Numbered from the stretch's first letter, positions 46,240 through 56,659 are shown. The stretch is DNA of 64,000 bases from Aphodosoma sp051870875 (GCA_051870875.1 JBJECG010000029.1:62001-126000), one strand, 5' to 3'. Numbers and translations: made by a program. The notes: generated by a model from the sequence alone, not told the origin.

Positions 46240-47703
46240 ATGAATTTCGATAATATCCGTACCGGCCTTACCTTCGATGATGTGCTTCTTGTACCTCAGA
46301 AATCTGAAGTTCTGCCTTCCCAAGTCAAATTGAAAACACATTTGACCCCTAACATCGAGCTCAACATCCCGCTCGTAAGTGCTGCAATGGACACCGTGAC
46401 AGAATCGACACTGGCAATAGCCATAGCCCGTGAAGGCGGTCTCGGTTTCATCCACAAAAACATGAGCATAGAAGAGCAGGCAGCCGAAGTCGACCTTGTG
46501 AAACGTTACGAAAGCGGCATGATAGCCAACCCTATCACCCTGAGAGAAGACAGCACTCTACTTGACTGCGACAACCTGCTTCGCAAATACCGTATCAGCG
46601 GACTGCCCGTAGTAGACAACCACAACCACCTGTTGGGTATCATCACAAACCGAGATTTGAAATACCTGACCCCAGACGACACAAAAGTCAGCACAGTCAT
46701 GACCAAGGAACATCTGGTAACTGCAAAAATAGGTACGTCACTTCAGGATGCAAAAAAAATACTTTGGGAAAACCGCATAGAAAAACTCCCTATAGTAGAC
46801 GATGAAAACCACCTTGTCGGACTTATTACCAGCAAAGACATAGACAATGTGGTCAACTATCCCAACGCATGTAAAGATGCTCGCGGACGTCTGCGTTGCG
46901 GAGCGGCAGTAGGTGTGAGTGCCGACATGATGCGTCGTGTCGATGCACTCGTCAAGGCCGGTGTTGACGTTATCACTCTTGACAGTGCTCACGGACATTC
47001 CCGCAACATAATAGAAGCAGTCAGACAAATCCGTCAGGCATACCCCGACTTGGATCTTGTGGCCGGCAATATCGTGACGAAAGAAGCTGCTGCTGATCTG
47101 ATTGATGCCGGAGCCAACTGCGTCAAGGTCGGTATCGGTCCAGGTTCTATCTGCACCACCCGCGTGGTTGCAGGAGTCGGCGTTCCGCAAATCACAGCCG
47201 TAGCCGAAGTTGCAGAATACTGTCGCAAGCGTGGAATTTGCGTCATAGCCGACGGAGGCATCAAATTCTCGGGAGACATAGTAAAAGCCATTGCAGCGGG
47301 AGCCGATGTTGTGATGCTCGGTTCACTTTTTGCCGGATGTACAGAAAGTCCAGGTGAAGAGATTGTATTCCAAGGACGTAAATTCAAAGTCTACGTAGGC
47401 ATGGGATCGCTTGCAGCCATGAAGCGAGGCTCTGCCGACCGCTACTTCCAGGCAAAGGACACATCAGCAAAAAAACTCGTTCCAGAAGGTATCGAAGGGC
47501 GTGTAGCATACAAAGGCTCGTTGTCCGACACCATATACCAACTTTGCGGAGGTATCCGTTCGGGTATGGGTTACTGTGGAACACCAGATATAGAAGCACT
47601 GAAAAACGATGCCGTGTTTGTCCGTATCACCAATGCCGGCCTCCGCGAAAGCCATCCGCACGATGTCGACATCACAGTTGAGGCCCCGAACTATACCAAA
47701 TAA
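46240..47703 (+). CDS. guaB: Inosine-5'-monophosphate dehydrogenase
   Basis: 487 residues. It oxidises IMP to XMP with NAD+. The catalytic loop GIGPGSICTTRVVAGVGVPQ places the nucleophile at Cys305, and DSAHGHSRN, GNIVTKEAA, ADGGIKFSGDIVKAIAAGADVVMLGSLFAG follow the TIM barrel. Two CBS domains (about residues 95-205) interrupt the barrel and are the usual site of nucleotide control. guaA starts 19 bp after the stop, so the two are co-transcribed. Confidence 0.97.
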   Translation: MNFDNIRTGLTFDDVLLVPQKSEVLPSQVKLKTHLTPNIELNIPLVSAAMDTVTESTLAIAIAREGGLGFIHKNMSIEEQAAEVDLVKRYESGMIANPITLREDSTLLDCDNLLRKYRISGLPVVDNHNHLLGIITNRDLKYLTPDDTKVSTVMTKEHLVTAKIGTSLQDAKKILWENRIEKLPIVDDENHLVGLITSKDIDNVVNYPNACKDARGRLRCGAAVGVSADMMRRVDALVKAGVDVITLDSAHGHSRNIIEAVRQIRQAYPDLDLVAGNIVTKEAAADLIDAGANCVKVGIGPGSICTTRVVAGVGVPQITAVAEVAEYCRKRGICVIADGGIKFSGDIVKAIAAGADVVMLGSLFAGCTESPGEEIVFQGRKFKVYVGMGSLAAMKRGSADRYFQAKDTSAKKLVPEGIEGRVAYKGSLSDTIYQLCGGIRSGMGYCGTPDIEALKNDAVFVRITNAGLRESHPHDVDITVEAPNYTK

Positions 47704-47722
47704 TACAAAAACATCATATACA

Positions 47723-49258
47723 ATGAACTACGACAAAATATTGGTACTCGATTTCGGAAGCCAATACAACCAGCTCATAGCCAGGCGCATCCGCGAAATG
47801 GGCGTTTACAGCGAATTGCGTCCGCACGAACTCACCGCCGAACAGATACGCCAGATACCGGGAGTGCGCGGCATAGTGTTCAGCGGAGGCCCTAAAAGCG
47901 TATATGAAGCAGACGCATTCAGTTGCGACCCGGCCATATTCGACATGGGACTGCCCATTCTCGGCATTTGCTACGGTATGCAGCTTACATCCAAGCACTA
48001 TGGTGGTGTCATAGAAAAAGGTACAACCAAGGAGTACGGCAAGATGACAATCAATGTTGAGGATGACTGTATGCTCTTTGCCGGTTTACCCAAACGACAG
48101 GATGTATGGATGAGCCATGGCGACCACGTGGCACGCATACCAGAATCATTCCACATGTCCGCCCATAGTGACAACGGTCTCGCTGCCGCCATCTACAATG
48201 AAGAGAAAAAAACATACCTCGTACAATTCCACCCGGAAGTGCGCGGTTCGGTGTATGGCAACGACATGATTGCCAACTTCGTATTCCGCATCTGCGGTGC
48301 CGAGAAGAATTGGACGATGGAAAACTACATAGACATGCAGGTGCAGCGCATCCGCGAACAGGTAGGTGACCGCAAAGTGCTTTGCGGACTAAGCGGAGGT
48401 GTAGACTCTACTGTTGTGGCTGTATTGATACACAAGGCAATAGGAGACCAACTGACATGTATGTTCATCGACCACGGTATGCTCCGCAAGGACGAGGGGC
48501 AGCAAGTGATGGATATGTGCAGCGGATTGTTTGGCATCAATGTTATACGTATCGATGCGCGCGACCGTTTCCTCGGCAAACTCGCCGGAGTGACAGACCC
48601 TGAGCGCAAACGCAAGATAATAGGCAACGAATTTGTATACTGCTTCGATGAGGAGAGTGCCAAACTCGGAACTTTCGACTTCCTTGCCCAAGGTACACTT
48701 TATACCGATGTAATAGAATCCGGTACAAAGACCGCACAAACCATCAAGAGCCACCACAACGTGGGGGGACTGCCAAAAGACATGAAATTCAAACTCGTCG
48801 AGCCACTCAATATCCTGTTCAAAGACGAAGTCCGTGTACTTGGCGAGAAGCTCGGCATACCTCACCACATAGTATGGCGGCAGCCGTTCCCCGGTCCAGG
48901 TCTCGCTATCCGCATAATAGGCGACATCACCGAAGCCAAACTCCATATAGTGCGCGAATCTGACGCCATTCTCCGCGATGAAATAGCCAAAGCAGGACTC
49001 GACCGTGAAATATGGCAATATTTCACGGTACTCACTAATCTCCAAAGCGTAGGTGTAATGGGAGACGAACGCACCTACGACTATGCACTCGGCATACGCG
49101 CCGTGACTTCCATCGATGGTATGACTGCCGACTGGGCCCGAATCCCATACGATGTATTAGACATCATCTCCCGCCGCATAGTCAATGAGGTGAAAGGTGT
49201 GAACCGTATAATATACGACATAACATCAAAACCACCGGCAACCATAGAGTGGGAATAA
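47723..49258 (+). CDS. guaA: GMP synthase (glutamine-hydrolysing)
   Basis: 511 residues from the ATG at 47723 (MNYDKILVLDFGSQYNQLIARR); the frame is open further back into guaB, which is not part of the gene. The class I glutaminase domain has its nucleophile Cys83 in LGICYGMQ and the His/Glu pair in VQFHPEV. The ATP-pyrophosphatase domain has the P-loop GLSGGVDSTVVAVL, and the C-terminal dimer domain includes PFPGPGLAIRIIG and TSKPPATIEWE. It aminates XMP to GMP. Confidence 0.97.
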   Translation: MNYDKILVLDFGSQYNQLIARRIREMGVYSELRPHELTAEQIRQIPGVRGIVFSGGPKSVYEADAFSCDPAIFDMGLPILGICYGMQLTSKHYGGVIEKGTTKEYGKMTINVEDDCMLFAGLPKRQDVWMSHGDHVARIPESFHMSAHSDNGLAAAIYNEEKKTYLVQFHPEVRGSVYGNDMIANFVFRICGAEKNWTMENYIDMQVQRIREQVGDRKVLCGLSGGVDSTVVAVLIHKAIGDQLTCMFIDHGMLRKDEGQQVMDMCSGLFGINVIRIDARDRFLGKLAGVTDPERKRKIIGNEFVYCFDEESAKLGTFDFLAQGTLYTDVIESGTKTAQTIKSHHNVGGLPKDMKFKLVEPLNILFKDEVRVLGEKLGIPHHIVWRQPFPGPGLAIRIIGDITEAKLHIVRESDAILRDEIAKAGLDREIWQYFTVLTNLQSVGVMGDERTYDYALGIRAVTSIDGMTADWARIPYDVLDIISRRIVNEVKGVNRIIYDITSKPPATIEWE

Positions 49259-49393
49259 ACCCATATATACGCAGCATATCCGCACAAAAAATTTTATCAG
49301 GGGAACGAAATGAAAATTCTTAACATACGGCTCTACTATTTATTGTCGATTTAAGTTTCTCTGTCACAAAATACAATCAAAAAACACAACAAA

Positions 49394-50677
49394 ATGAACA
49401 ATACACTTGTAGTAGTAGGTATACAGTGGGGTGATGAGGGGAAAGGCAAAATGACCGATTATCTGGCTCAGAACGCTGATGTTGTAGTACGTTATCAAGG
49501 AGGCAACAACGCCGGGCACACTATCACGTTCGCCGGCAATAAATACGCCCTGCAGTCCATACCGTCAGGCATTTTCAGTCCCCACATCAAAAATGTGATG
49601 GCAAACGGTATGGTTATTAACCCGAAAGCAGCCATTGCCGAGCTTAAAAGCCTCAACGAACGAGGTATCACCGATTACCAGCTCTATATATCCGACCGTG
49701 CGGCAGTCATCATGCCTTATCATATTGCCCTCGACGGTGCCTATGAAGCGTTGAAAGGCGGTCAGCAAATCGGCACTACCAAGAAAGGCATCGGTCCGGC
49801 ATATGCCGACAAGTACGGCCGTGTGGGCATCCGCATGGGTGACCTTCTTGATGCCGACTATTTCGCTGAGCGTTTACACGATGCCTTGGTTCAAAAGAAC
49901 ATGGAGCTTAAAATGCTCGGCCTCGAAGAGATGGATTTCGATACATTATACAAAGAGTTCCTTGCTTATGGAGAAACTCTCAGTCCGTACATATGCGACA
50001 CCTCCATCCTTCTCAACAATGAAATCAAAGCAGACAAGAAAATTCTTTTCGAAGGAGCGCAAGGAGTGATGCTCTGCATTGAAAACGGCACTTACCCGTT
50101 CGTCACCTCTTCATCCCCAACAGCAGCCAGTGTACCCCTCGGTGCCGGTGTGGCACCTCGATATATAGACCGCGCTCTCGGTATATGCAAAGCCTACACC
50201 ACCCGAGTAGGAGCCGGTCCTTTTCCGACTGAGATAGAAGGTGATATGGCACACTATATCCGCGAACGCGGTCACGAATACGGTACCGTAACCGGACGTC
50301 CGCGCCGAGTAGGTTTTCTTGATGCCGTAGCTCTGCGCCATGCTTGCCGCATATCAGGTATAAACTATTTAAGCATTATGCTTTTCGATGTACTGACAGG
50401 ACTCGAAACCATCAAGATATGTACCGGATATCGCCTTGACGGAAAAGAGATTGACTACGTCCCATCTACCATCTCGGCACTCAACCGATGCGAACCTGTC
50501 TACATCGAGATGCCGGGTTGGAGGCAGGACATCACAGGGATCCGCTCTTACGATGCCCTACCTACCGCAGCCAAAGCATACATCAGCAAGATAGAGCAAC
50601 TCACAAACACCGAAGTTGCCGTAATAAGCGTAGGCCCCGACCGTACACAGACAATCATGCGGAAAGAACTGTTATAA
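49394..50677 (+). CDS. purA: Adenylosuccinate synthetase
   Basis: 427 residues. It joins aspartate to IMP using GTP. VVGIQWGDEGKGKMTDYLAQNADVV holds the phosphate loop with the catalytic Asp; GGNNAGHT, GTTKKGIGPAYADKYGR and ILFEGAQGVMLCIENGTYPFVTSS follow. A 135-bp gap separates it from guaA. ispE begins 107 bp downstream. Confidence 0.97.
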   Translation: MNNTLVVVGIQWGDEGKGKMTDYLAQNADVVVRYQGGNNAGHTITFAGNKYALQSIPSGIFSPHIKNVMANGMVINPKAAIAELKSLNERGITDYQLYISDRAAVIMPYHIALDGAYEALKGGQQIGTTKKGIGPAYADKYGRVGIRMGDLLDADYFAERLHDALVQKNMELKMLGLEEMDFDTLYKEFLAYGETLSPYICDTSILLNNEIKADKKILFEGAQGVMLCIENGTYPFVTSSSPTAASVPLGAGVAPRYIDRALGICKAYTTRVGAGPFPTEIEGDMAHYIRERGHEYGTVTGRPRRVGFLDAVALRHACRISGINYLSIMLFDVLTGLETIKICTGYRLDGKEIDYVPSTISALNRCEPVYIEMPGWRQDITGIRSYDALPTAAKAYISKIEQLTNTEVAVISVGPDRTQTIMRKELL

Positions 50678-50784
50678 AAACATAGCCAGAAAGACCGTAT
50701 CATCAATAATTACGATTTGATACAATCCTGCCGGCAACATTATTCATATCATAAAAGGAGAATATGATATTATAAATGTAAGAT

Positions 50785-51618
50785 ATGGTTTGTTACCCGA
50801 AAGCAAAAATCAATCTTGGTATAAATATTGTACGATGCAGAGCTGACGGTTATCACGACATCGAAACGCTCTTCTACCCTATCGGTTTGAGCGACAGGCT
50901 GGAAATAAACGAAGCCCAGAAGACCACAAGTTTGGAATGCGACGGTTTGACAATTGAAGGAAATACAGACAGCAACCTTGTAATGCGGGCTTTCCGCATG
51001 ATGCAGGACGAGTTCAAACTGCCGGAAATAAATATCCGGCTTCACAAAACCATACCTATGGGTGCAGGATTGGGAGGTGGTTCGTCTGATGCCTCTTCAA
51101 TGCTCGTTATGCTGAACGGAATGTACGCGCTGGGATTGGACAGCCAGCAATTGTGCGACCGGGCTGTGAGATTGGGTGCAGATTGTCCGTCTTTCATACA
51201 CAACCGCCCGATGCTGGCTTCTGGAATAGGAGATATGCTTACACCTATAAATGTTGACATACGCCGATACCGTATGGTATTGGTAAAGCCTGACATCCAT
51301 ATATCTACAACAGAAGCCTACGCAGGATGCAAACCGTGTGCCTGGACAACGCCACTATCGGAAATAGTCAGTCGGCCAATTGAAACCTGGCGCGACACGT
51401 TGGTCAATGACTTTGAGCGTACCGTATTTGCAAAACATCCGAAACTTGGCATAATAAAAGATATTATGTACAACGAAGGAGCCGTGTACGCCGCCATGTC
51501 CGGCTCAGGTTCGACAATCTACGGATTGTTTGCCAATCAACCGGACAGCAGAAGTTTAGATGAAAAGATCAAGACAAATTTGAACGGCATAGCACACATG
51601 TCATACTACCTGCAGTAA
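50785..51618 (+). CDS. ispE: 4-diphosphocytidyl-2-C-methyl-D-erythritol kinase
   Basis: 277 residues. It phosphorylates CDP-ME in the MEP isoprenoid pathway. GHMP-kinase signatures are present: PKAKINLGINIVRCRADGYHDIETLFYP at the N-terminus, the ATP loop PMGAGLGGGSSDASSML near residues 92-108, and the C-terminal AAMSGSGSTIYGLF. The start codon is an ATG at 50785. The thioesterase gene begins 23 bp after the stop. Confidence 0.95.
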   Translation: MVCYPKAKINLGINIVRCRADGYHDIETLFYPIGLSDRLEINEAQKTTSLECDGLTIEGNTDSNLVMRAFRMMQDEFKLPEINIRLHKTIPMGAGLGGGSSDASSMLVMLNGMYALGLDSQQLCDRAVRLGADCPSFIHNRPMLASGIGDMLTPINVDIRRYRMVLVKPDIHISTTEAYAGCKPCAWTTPLSEIVSRPIETWRDTLVNDFERTVFAKHPKLGIIKDIMYNEGAVYAAMSGSGSTIYGLFANQPDSRSLDEKIKTNLNGIAHMSYYLQ

Positions 51619-51641
51619 AAGTGTTTTTTAATGAGCCTCAA

Positions 51642-52421
51642 ATGGACAACCTTACAGATACATTTGATTTTTTTGTTTATCCACACGATGCGGGAGCCAG
51701 CAAACGAATGCAGGTCTGCAATCTCGGTGCATACATACTCGATGCTGCCGGACTGGCTGCAAAGCAACGCGGTTTCGGTATGGACGATATGCATGCCATA
51801 CACCGGGCTTGGGTGGTCAGCAGAATGACGATGGAAATCGAAGAGTTGCCACGTGAGTATGAGACCATTTCCATACGCACCTGGATTGACAAAATCGGTC
51901 ATGCCTCATCTACACGCCACATGACAATAACAGATATCAATGGGAAACTGGTTTGCAAGGCATCCACCATCTGGTCAATTATAGATACTGACACACGACA
52001 TCTTATAGACCTGATGGAAACTACCGATCTAAACCGACATGCAAATAATACAATGCACCTTGACATCTCTACACCACGGCGTATAGAAATTCCCAAAGAT
52101 GCCGTATTGACAAATTGCACAGAACACCGCGTTGCATATTCCGACATCGACATGAACCACCATGTCAATTCAATGAAATATCTGCAATGGTGCATTGACA
52201 CGCTACCTTATTCATGGTTTGCCGAAAATGCAATCAGCCGTTGTGACATCAATTTCATACACGAAATCCTTCCGGAACAAAACATTGACATACGGCATTA
52301 CCGCACCGCCTACGGTAACGAAACCGGAATGGAAACCAATACATTCGATATATACAACAAAAGTACGCAATGTTGTCGCATACAATTGACATCAAAAAAC
52401 ACGCAACAAATACATAAATAA
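51642..52421 (+). CDS. Acyl-ACP thioesterase
   Basis: 259 residues from the ATG at 51642 (MDNLTDTFDFFVYPHDAG); a GTG at 51621 in frame is less likely. Two hot-dog halves are visible, each with the family pattern: WVVSRMTMEIEELP and TWIDKIGHASSTRHMTI in the first, SDIDMNHHVNSMKYLQWCIDTLP in the second, with the Asn-x-His pair of the catalytic site. These enzymes release fatty acids from acyl-ACP. The pairing with ispE is likely just co-transcription. Confidence 0.9.
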   Translation: MDNLTDTFDFFVYPHDAGASKRMQVCNLGAYILDAAGLAAKQRGFGMDDMHAIHRAWVVSRMTMEIEELPREYETISIRTWIDKIGHASSTRHMTITDINGKLVCKASTIWSIIDTDTRHLIDLMETTDLNRHANNTMHLDISTPRRIEIPKDAVLTNCTEHRVAYSDIDMNHHVNSMKYLQWCIDTLPYSWFAENAISRCDINFIHEILPEQNIDIRHYRTAYGNETGMETNTFDIYNKSTQCCRIQLTSKNTQQIHK

Positions 52422-52470
52422 AACATATCAAAAAAGCAACTTTTATTAAACCAACAAACAATTTTTTATT

Positions 52471-52755
52471 ATGAAGAAAGTATTTATCGCAGTCCTTTTC
52501 GCTGCACTTGTGACTCCGCTGTTCACTTCCTGTGACCCAGATGAACCGAAATGTTATGAAATCAAGTACACCGTCACAACTGCAGGTATTGAAACTAAAT
52601 TTGAAGTTTACCAATGGATGTCTGCCAACCAACTTGATGCTTACATAGAAAAACTCAAGAAAGACAATGGTGAACATATCACAATCACCAGCAAAAAAGT
52701 AAACAAAGACTACTCTGACGCATCGTCTTGCGCATCTGCAAACATACGTTTGTAA
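52471..52755 (+). CDS. Small lipoprotein, unrecognised
   Basis: 94 residues. MKKVFIAVLFAALVTPLFTSC gives a lipoprotein signal with Cys21. The mature part is only about 70 residues, has two more Cys (KCYEIKY and SSCASAN) and a KKVNKDY stretch; no known domain. It has a normal gap to the thioesterase (49 bp) and a strong terminator after it. Confidence 0.75.
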   Translation: MKKVFIAVLFAALVTPLFTSCDPDEPKCYEIKYTVTTAGIETKFEVYQWMSANQLDAYIEKLKKDNGEHITITSKKVNKDYSDASSCASANIRL

Positions 52756-52779
52756 TCAATAAAGTCTTTTGAAAAGCAC

Positions 52780-52819
52780 AACTGCAGGTTGACTTTCTAT
52801 CCAAAGTCGACCTGCAGTT
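52780..52819. terminator. Bidirectional terminator between convergent genes
   Basis: A 17-bp stem aactgcaggttgacttt/aaagtcgacctgcagtt with one G-T pair and a 6-base loop. It serves the small lipoprotein (+) and the ABC-F gene (-). Confidence 0.8.
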
Positions 52820-52857
52820 TATCTATCCAATATCAGATAACCACCCAAAAATATCTG

Positions 52858-54498
52858 TCACCTTTGTGTCCGCTCTATATCACAAAGGGTTGCGAGATTT
52901 TTCTTGCGCAGAAACCCATAAATATCATCCAAGTGTTCGGTGACATGCCCGGAACCGAACTCATAGACTTTATGCACCAATCCGTCCAAGAAATCGCGGT
53001 CGTGACTTACGACAATCAGAGTGCCGTCGAAATCGCCAAGTGCCTGTTTCAATACATCCTTGGTACGGATGTCAAGATGGTTGGTCGGCTCATCAAGAAT
53101 TAGAAGATTAACAGGCTGCAACAACAGTTTTATCATTGCAAGACGCTGACGTTCACCACCTGACAAGACTTTTACTTTCTTGTCCCAATCATCTTTGCCG
53201 AACATAAATGCACCAAGTATATCGCGTATTCTGGTACGTATTTCCCCTTCCGCCACTTCATCAATGGTTTGGAATACGGTCAAATCTTCATCCAATCCGG
53301 CAGCCTGATCCTGGGCAAAATAACCGATCTTCACATTGTGTCCCAGAAGGAGCTCGCCTTCATGCTCTATTTCACCCATTATGCACTTCACCATGGTTGA
53401 TTTCCCCTCTCCGTTTTTGCCGACAAAAGCCACCTTCTCACCACGTTCGATGGTGAAATTGGCACCCGAAAAAACAAGATGCTCTCCATAGGCCTTACCA
53501 ACATTGTGCATAGCCACAGGATAATTGCCGCTGCGAGGTGAAGGAGGGAACTTCAACCGAAGGGATGACGTATCAACCTCATCCACTTCGATTATTTCCA
53601 TTTTCTCTAACATCTTCACGCGGCTCTGTACTTGCAGAGTCTTGGAATAAGTACCTTTGAAACGTTCGATAAACTCCTTGGTTTCAGCTATCATCTTCTG
53701 CTGGTTTTCATACTGGCGTTGCTGCTGTTCGCGACGCTCAGCGCGCAACTGCAAATAATGCGAATACGTAGTCTTATAGTCGTAAATACGCCCCATCGTG
53801 ACTTCGATGGTACGATTGGTGATATTGTCGACGAATGCCTTGTCGTGCGAAATGACTATCACCGCCTTGCCCTGACTGACAAGCCACTGTTCAAGCCACT
53901 GTATAGACTCTATGTCAAGATGATTGGTAGGTTCGTCAAGCAGTATCAAATCAGGCTTGCGCAACAGCATCTTGGCCAGCTCAATACGCATACGCCAACC
54001 ACCGGAAAACTCGGAGGTTTTGCGATGGAAATCAGATCTCAGGAAACCGAGCCCCATGAGAGTTTTCTCAATATCAGCATCATAGTTTGTATCCTCTATA
54101 CTGTAAAACCGTTCGCTCAACGCACTAACTTCTTCGACAAGTTTCATATACCCATCGCTTTCGTAGTCGGTACGAGTCTCCAATTCATAATTTATCTCGG
54201 CAATACGCGCCTCCATACTGTTGATTTCAGCAAATGCGACAGCCGCCTCTTCAAATACCGTCTTGTCATCCTTAACCATAAGGTGCTGTGGCAAATAAGC
54301 TATAATTGTACCATCTGAAGCTGTCACCTTGCCACTGGTCGGTTCACATACACCGGCAAGTATCTTGAGCAACGTAGACTTACCCGCACCATTTTTACCC
54401 ATCAGGGCTATACGGTCATTATCGTTGATAACAAAAGAAATGTCCTTGAAAAGTATTGTGCCGCCAAATTCCACGGCAAGAGAATCAACCGAAATCAT
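52858..54498 (-). CDS. ABC-F family ATPase
   Basis: 546 residues, two ABC domains and no membrane part. Each half has Walker A (GKNGAGKST near 34-42; GKNGEGKST in the second), an ABC signature (SGGWRMRIELAKMLL; LSGGERQRLAMIKLL) and Walker B with LLDEPTNHLD. The linker between them is coiled (ERREQQQRQYENQQKMIAETKEFIERFKG). ABC-F proteins act on the ribosome; this one has the general form of the housekeeping Uup/YbiT group rather than an antibiotic-resistance member, but I cannot separate them by eye. Confidence 0.93.
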   Translation of the reverse strand: MISVDSLAVEFGGTILFKDISFVINDNDRIALMGKNGAGKSTLLKILAGVCEPTSGKVTASDGTIIAYLPQHLMVKDDKTVFEEAAVAFAEINSMEARIAEINYELETRTDYESDGYMKLVEEVSALSERFYSIEDTNYDADIEKTLMGLGFLRSDFHRKTSEFSGGWRMRIELAKMLLRKPDLILLDEPTNHLDIESIQWLEQWLVSQGKAVIVISHDKAFVDNITNRTIEVTMGRIYDYKTTYSHYLQLRAERREQQQRQYENQQKMIAETKEFIERFKGTYSKTLQVQSRVKMLEKMEIIEVDEVDTSSLRLKFPPSPRSGNYPVAMHNVGKAYGEHLVFSGANFTIERGEKVAFVGKNGEGKSTMVKCIMGEIEHEGELLLGHNVKIGYFAQDQAAGLDEDLTVFQTIDEVAEGEIRTRIRDILGAFMFGKDDWDKKVKVLSGGERQRLAMIKLLLQPVNLLILDEPTNHLDIRTKDVLKQALGDFDGTLIVVSHDRDFLDGLVHKVYEFGSGHVTEHLDDIYGFLRKKNLATLCDIERTQR

Positions 54499-54543
54499 TA
54501 TATACAGTATTATATTTCGCGTAAGTATTTACCAAACCAAAAA

Positions 54544-54578
54544 GCGGTGTGGCAAAATAATCCGGTTTGCCACACCGC
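54544..54578 (-). terminator. Rho-independent terminator of htpG
   Basis: A perfect 13-bp stem gcggtgtggcaaa/tttgccacaccgc with a 9-base loop. On the minus strand it runs into TTTTTGG, 24 bp after the htpG stop. Confidence 0.85.
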
Positions 54579-54601
54579 CGCAATTGATACTTTCTGAGCG
54601 T

Positions 54602-56659
54602 TTATTTTATCAAGTCGACAGAACGGCGGACAAAGTCAGCAAGAGCGCGTCCGCGAAGCATTCCGTTAGACAGCAAAGCGAGGTCGACAAGCTGCTTGAT
54701 AGTGTCGTTGTCTTTGGCAAAACCGGCATACACGCCGGTACGTTGGGAGCCGAGTTCGGCTATACGCTTGTCAATAGTGTCAAGTTCCTCTTTCTCGGCA
54801 GATGGTATTTCTTCATCTTTTTTGCCTTTGTGTGCTTCTTTCAGTGCCTGTTTGCGGGAGTCGAGAGTTGCAAGTTCGTCTATTATAGGACGCACTTTAT
54901 CTGCACATGCTGCATTTTCGGCAGCAATCACATCCTTTATCAGGCGGTGATTGGTATTGAGTACCATAGAATAGGAATCCGGCATTTCGCCATAGAAACC
55001 CATCATAGGATTACCACCAGTTTTCTGCATCTCCTTCATACGACGCATCCATTCATTTTGAGTGATGACAATAGGCGCATCATCAGCAGAAAGCGCATCA
55101 AGTGTCACCATAAACTCGGTTTTCTCCATGGTTGGGACAGCAGACTGGAATACCGCAGTAATGGCAGTACGTTCGGCATCTGACAGGGTAACTTTCTCGG
55201 CATCAGCCTTAACGATAAGTTTGCTTATAACATCGCTGTCAACACGTACAAAACGGGTCTTTTCGTTTTTCTGCTCCCATTGGGCAACCCAGTGCGAGTC
55301 GAGCTGACCGTCCATCAACAGTACATCATAGCCTTTGGCACGAGCAGCCTCAATGTAAGAGTGCTGTTCATCGGCATTGTGGGCATAGAGACAGATTAGG
55401 TTACCGTCCTTGTCGGTCTGTTCGGCTGAAATCAAATTCCGGTATTCCTCAAAGGTGAAGAACTTGCCGTCGACATTTTTCAAAAGGGCAAAATCTTTTG
55501 CCTTTTCGTAGAATTTTTCATCGGTAAGCATACCGAATACTATGAATATCTTCAATGCATCCCATTTTTCCTCAAACTGAGAACGGTCAGACTTGAATAT
55601 TTCAGACAGACGGTCAGCCACCTTCTTGGTGATGTGATTTGAAATCTTCTTGACATTGCCATCGGCCTGCAAATAAGAACGGCTTACGTTCAACGGTATA
55701 TCAGGCGAATCGAGTACACCATGCAACAGAGTAAGATATTCGGGTACGATTCCTTCGACCGAGTCGGTAACAAAGACCTGATTGCAATAAAGCTGAATTT
55801 TATTGCGCTGCAAGTCAATGTTCTCCTTGATGCGGGGGAAATAAAGGATACCGGTAAGGTTGAACGGATAGTCAACATTGAGATGGATATGGAAGAGCGG
55901 ATCTTCGGCATACGGATAAAGTTCACGGTAGAAGTTGGCATAATCCTCTTCGGTTAGATCAGCCGGTTTACGCGTCCATGCAGGAGTGATATTGTTGATA
56001 ATGTTCGGTTCGCCAGTTTCCACCTCCTTGCCTTCTTTCCATTCCTTTTTATTACCAAACTGAATTTCAACCGGCAGGAATTTGCAGTATTTATGCAGAA
56101 GTTCGCTGATTTTGTTCTCTTCGAGGAACTCCTTGTTTTCGTCATCAATATGCAGAACTATGTCAGTACCCCGCTCCGTGCGGTCGATTTCTTCAAGGAT
56201 GAACTCGGGAGAACCATCGCAAGACCAATGCTGTGCAGGAGCGTCCTTATAAGATTTGGTGAAAATTTCAACTTGTTTGGCCACCATGAAAGCGGAATAG
56301 AAGCCGAGGCCGAAATGACCGATGATTGCATTGGCATCGTCCTTATATTTGTCGAGAAATTCCGTGGCTCCGGAGAATGCTATCTGATTGATATATTTCT
56401 CAACCTCTTCGGCTGTCATGCCTATGCCACGGTCGGAAATGGTAAGGGTTCCTGCCGTTTTGTCAGCTTTTACCACAACACGCATTTCGCCAAGTTCACC
56501 TTTATACTCACCTACAGAAGAAAGGGTCTTGAGTTTTTGAGTGGCATCGACAGCATTAGATACAAGTTCACGAAGAAAAATCTCGTGGTCACTATACAAA
56601 AATTTCTTTATTACGGGGAAAATATTGTCAGTCGTTACCCCGATAGTTCCTTTAGCCAT
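54602..56659 (-). CDS. htpG: Molecular chaperone HtpG (Hsp90)
   Basis: 685 residues from the ATG at 56659 (MAKGTIGVTTDNIFPVIKKF); the frame is open for 30 more codons without family similarity. The N-terminal GHKL ATPase has LRELVSNAVDAT, DRGIGMT and GHFGLGFYSAFMVA. The middle domain contains NVSRSYLQADGNVKKI and the C-terminal dimerisation domain is complete (RGRALADFVRRSVDLIK). It assists folding of other proteins in the cytosol with ATP. Ends at a strong terminator. Confidence 0.97.
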   Translation of the reverse strand: MAKGTIGVTTDNIFPVIKKFLYSDHEIFLRELVSNAVDATQKLKTLSSVGEYKGELGEMRVVVKADKTAGTLTISDRGIGMTAEEVEKYINQIAFSGATEFLDKYKDDANAIIGHFGLGFYSAFMVAKQVEIFTKSYKDAPAQHWSCDGSPEFILEEIDRTERGTDIVLHIDDENKEFLEENKISELLHKYCKFLPVEIQFGNKKEWKEGKEVETGEPNIINNITPAWTRKPADLTEEDYANFYRELYPYAEDPLFHIHLNVDYPFNLTGILYFPRIKENIDLQRNKIQLYCNQVFVTDSVEGIVPEYLTLLHGVLDSPDIPLNVSRSYLQADGNVKKISNHITKKVADRLSEIFKSDRSQFEEKWDALKIFIVFGMLTDEKFYEKAKDFALLKNVDGKFFTFEEYRNLISAEQTDKDGNLICLYAHNADEQHSYIEAARAKGYDVLLMDGQLDSHWVAQWEQKNEKTRFVRVDSDVISKLIVKADAEKVTLSDAERTAITAVFQSAVPTMEKTEFMVTLDALSADDAPIVITQNEWMRRMKEMQKTGGNPMMGFYGEMPDSYSMVLNTNHRLIKDVIAAENAACADKVRPIIDELATLDSRKQALKEAHKGKKDEEIPSAEKEELDTIDKRIAELGSQRTGVYAGFAKDNDTIKQLVDLALLSNGMLRGRALADFVRRSVDLIK

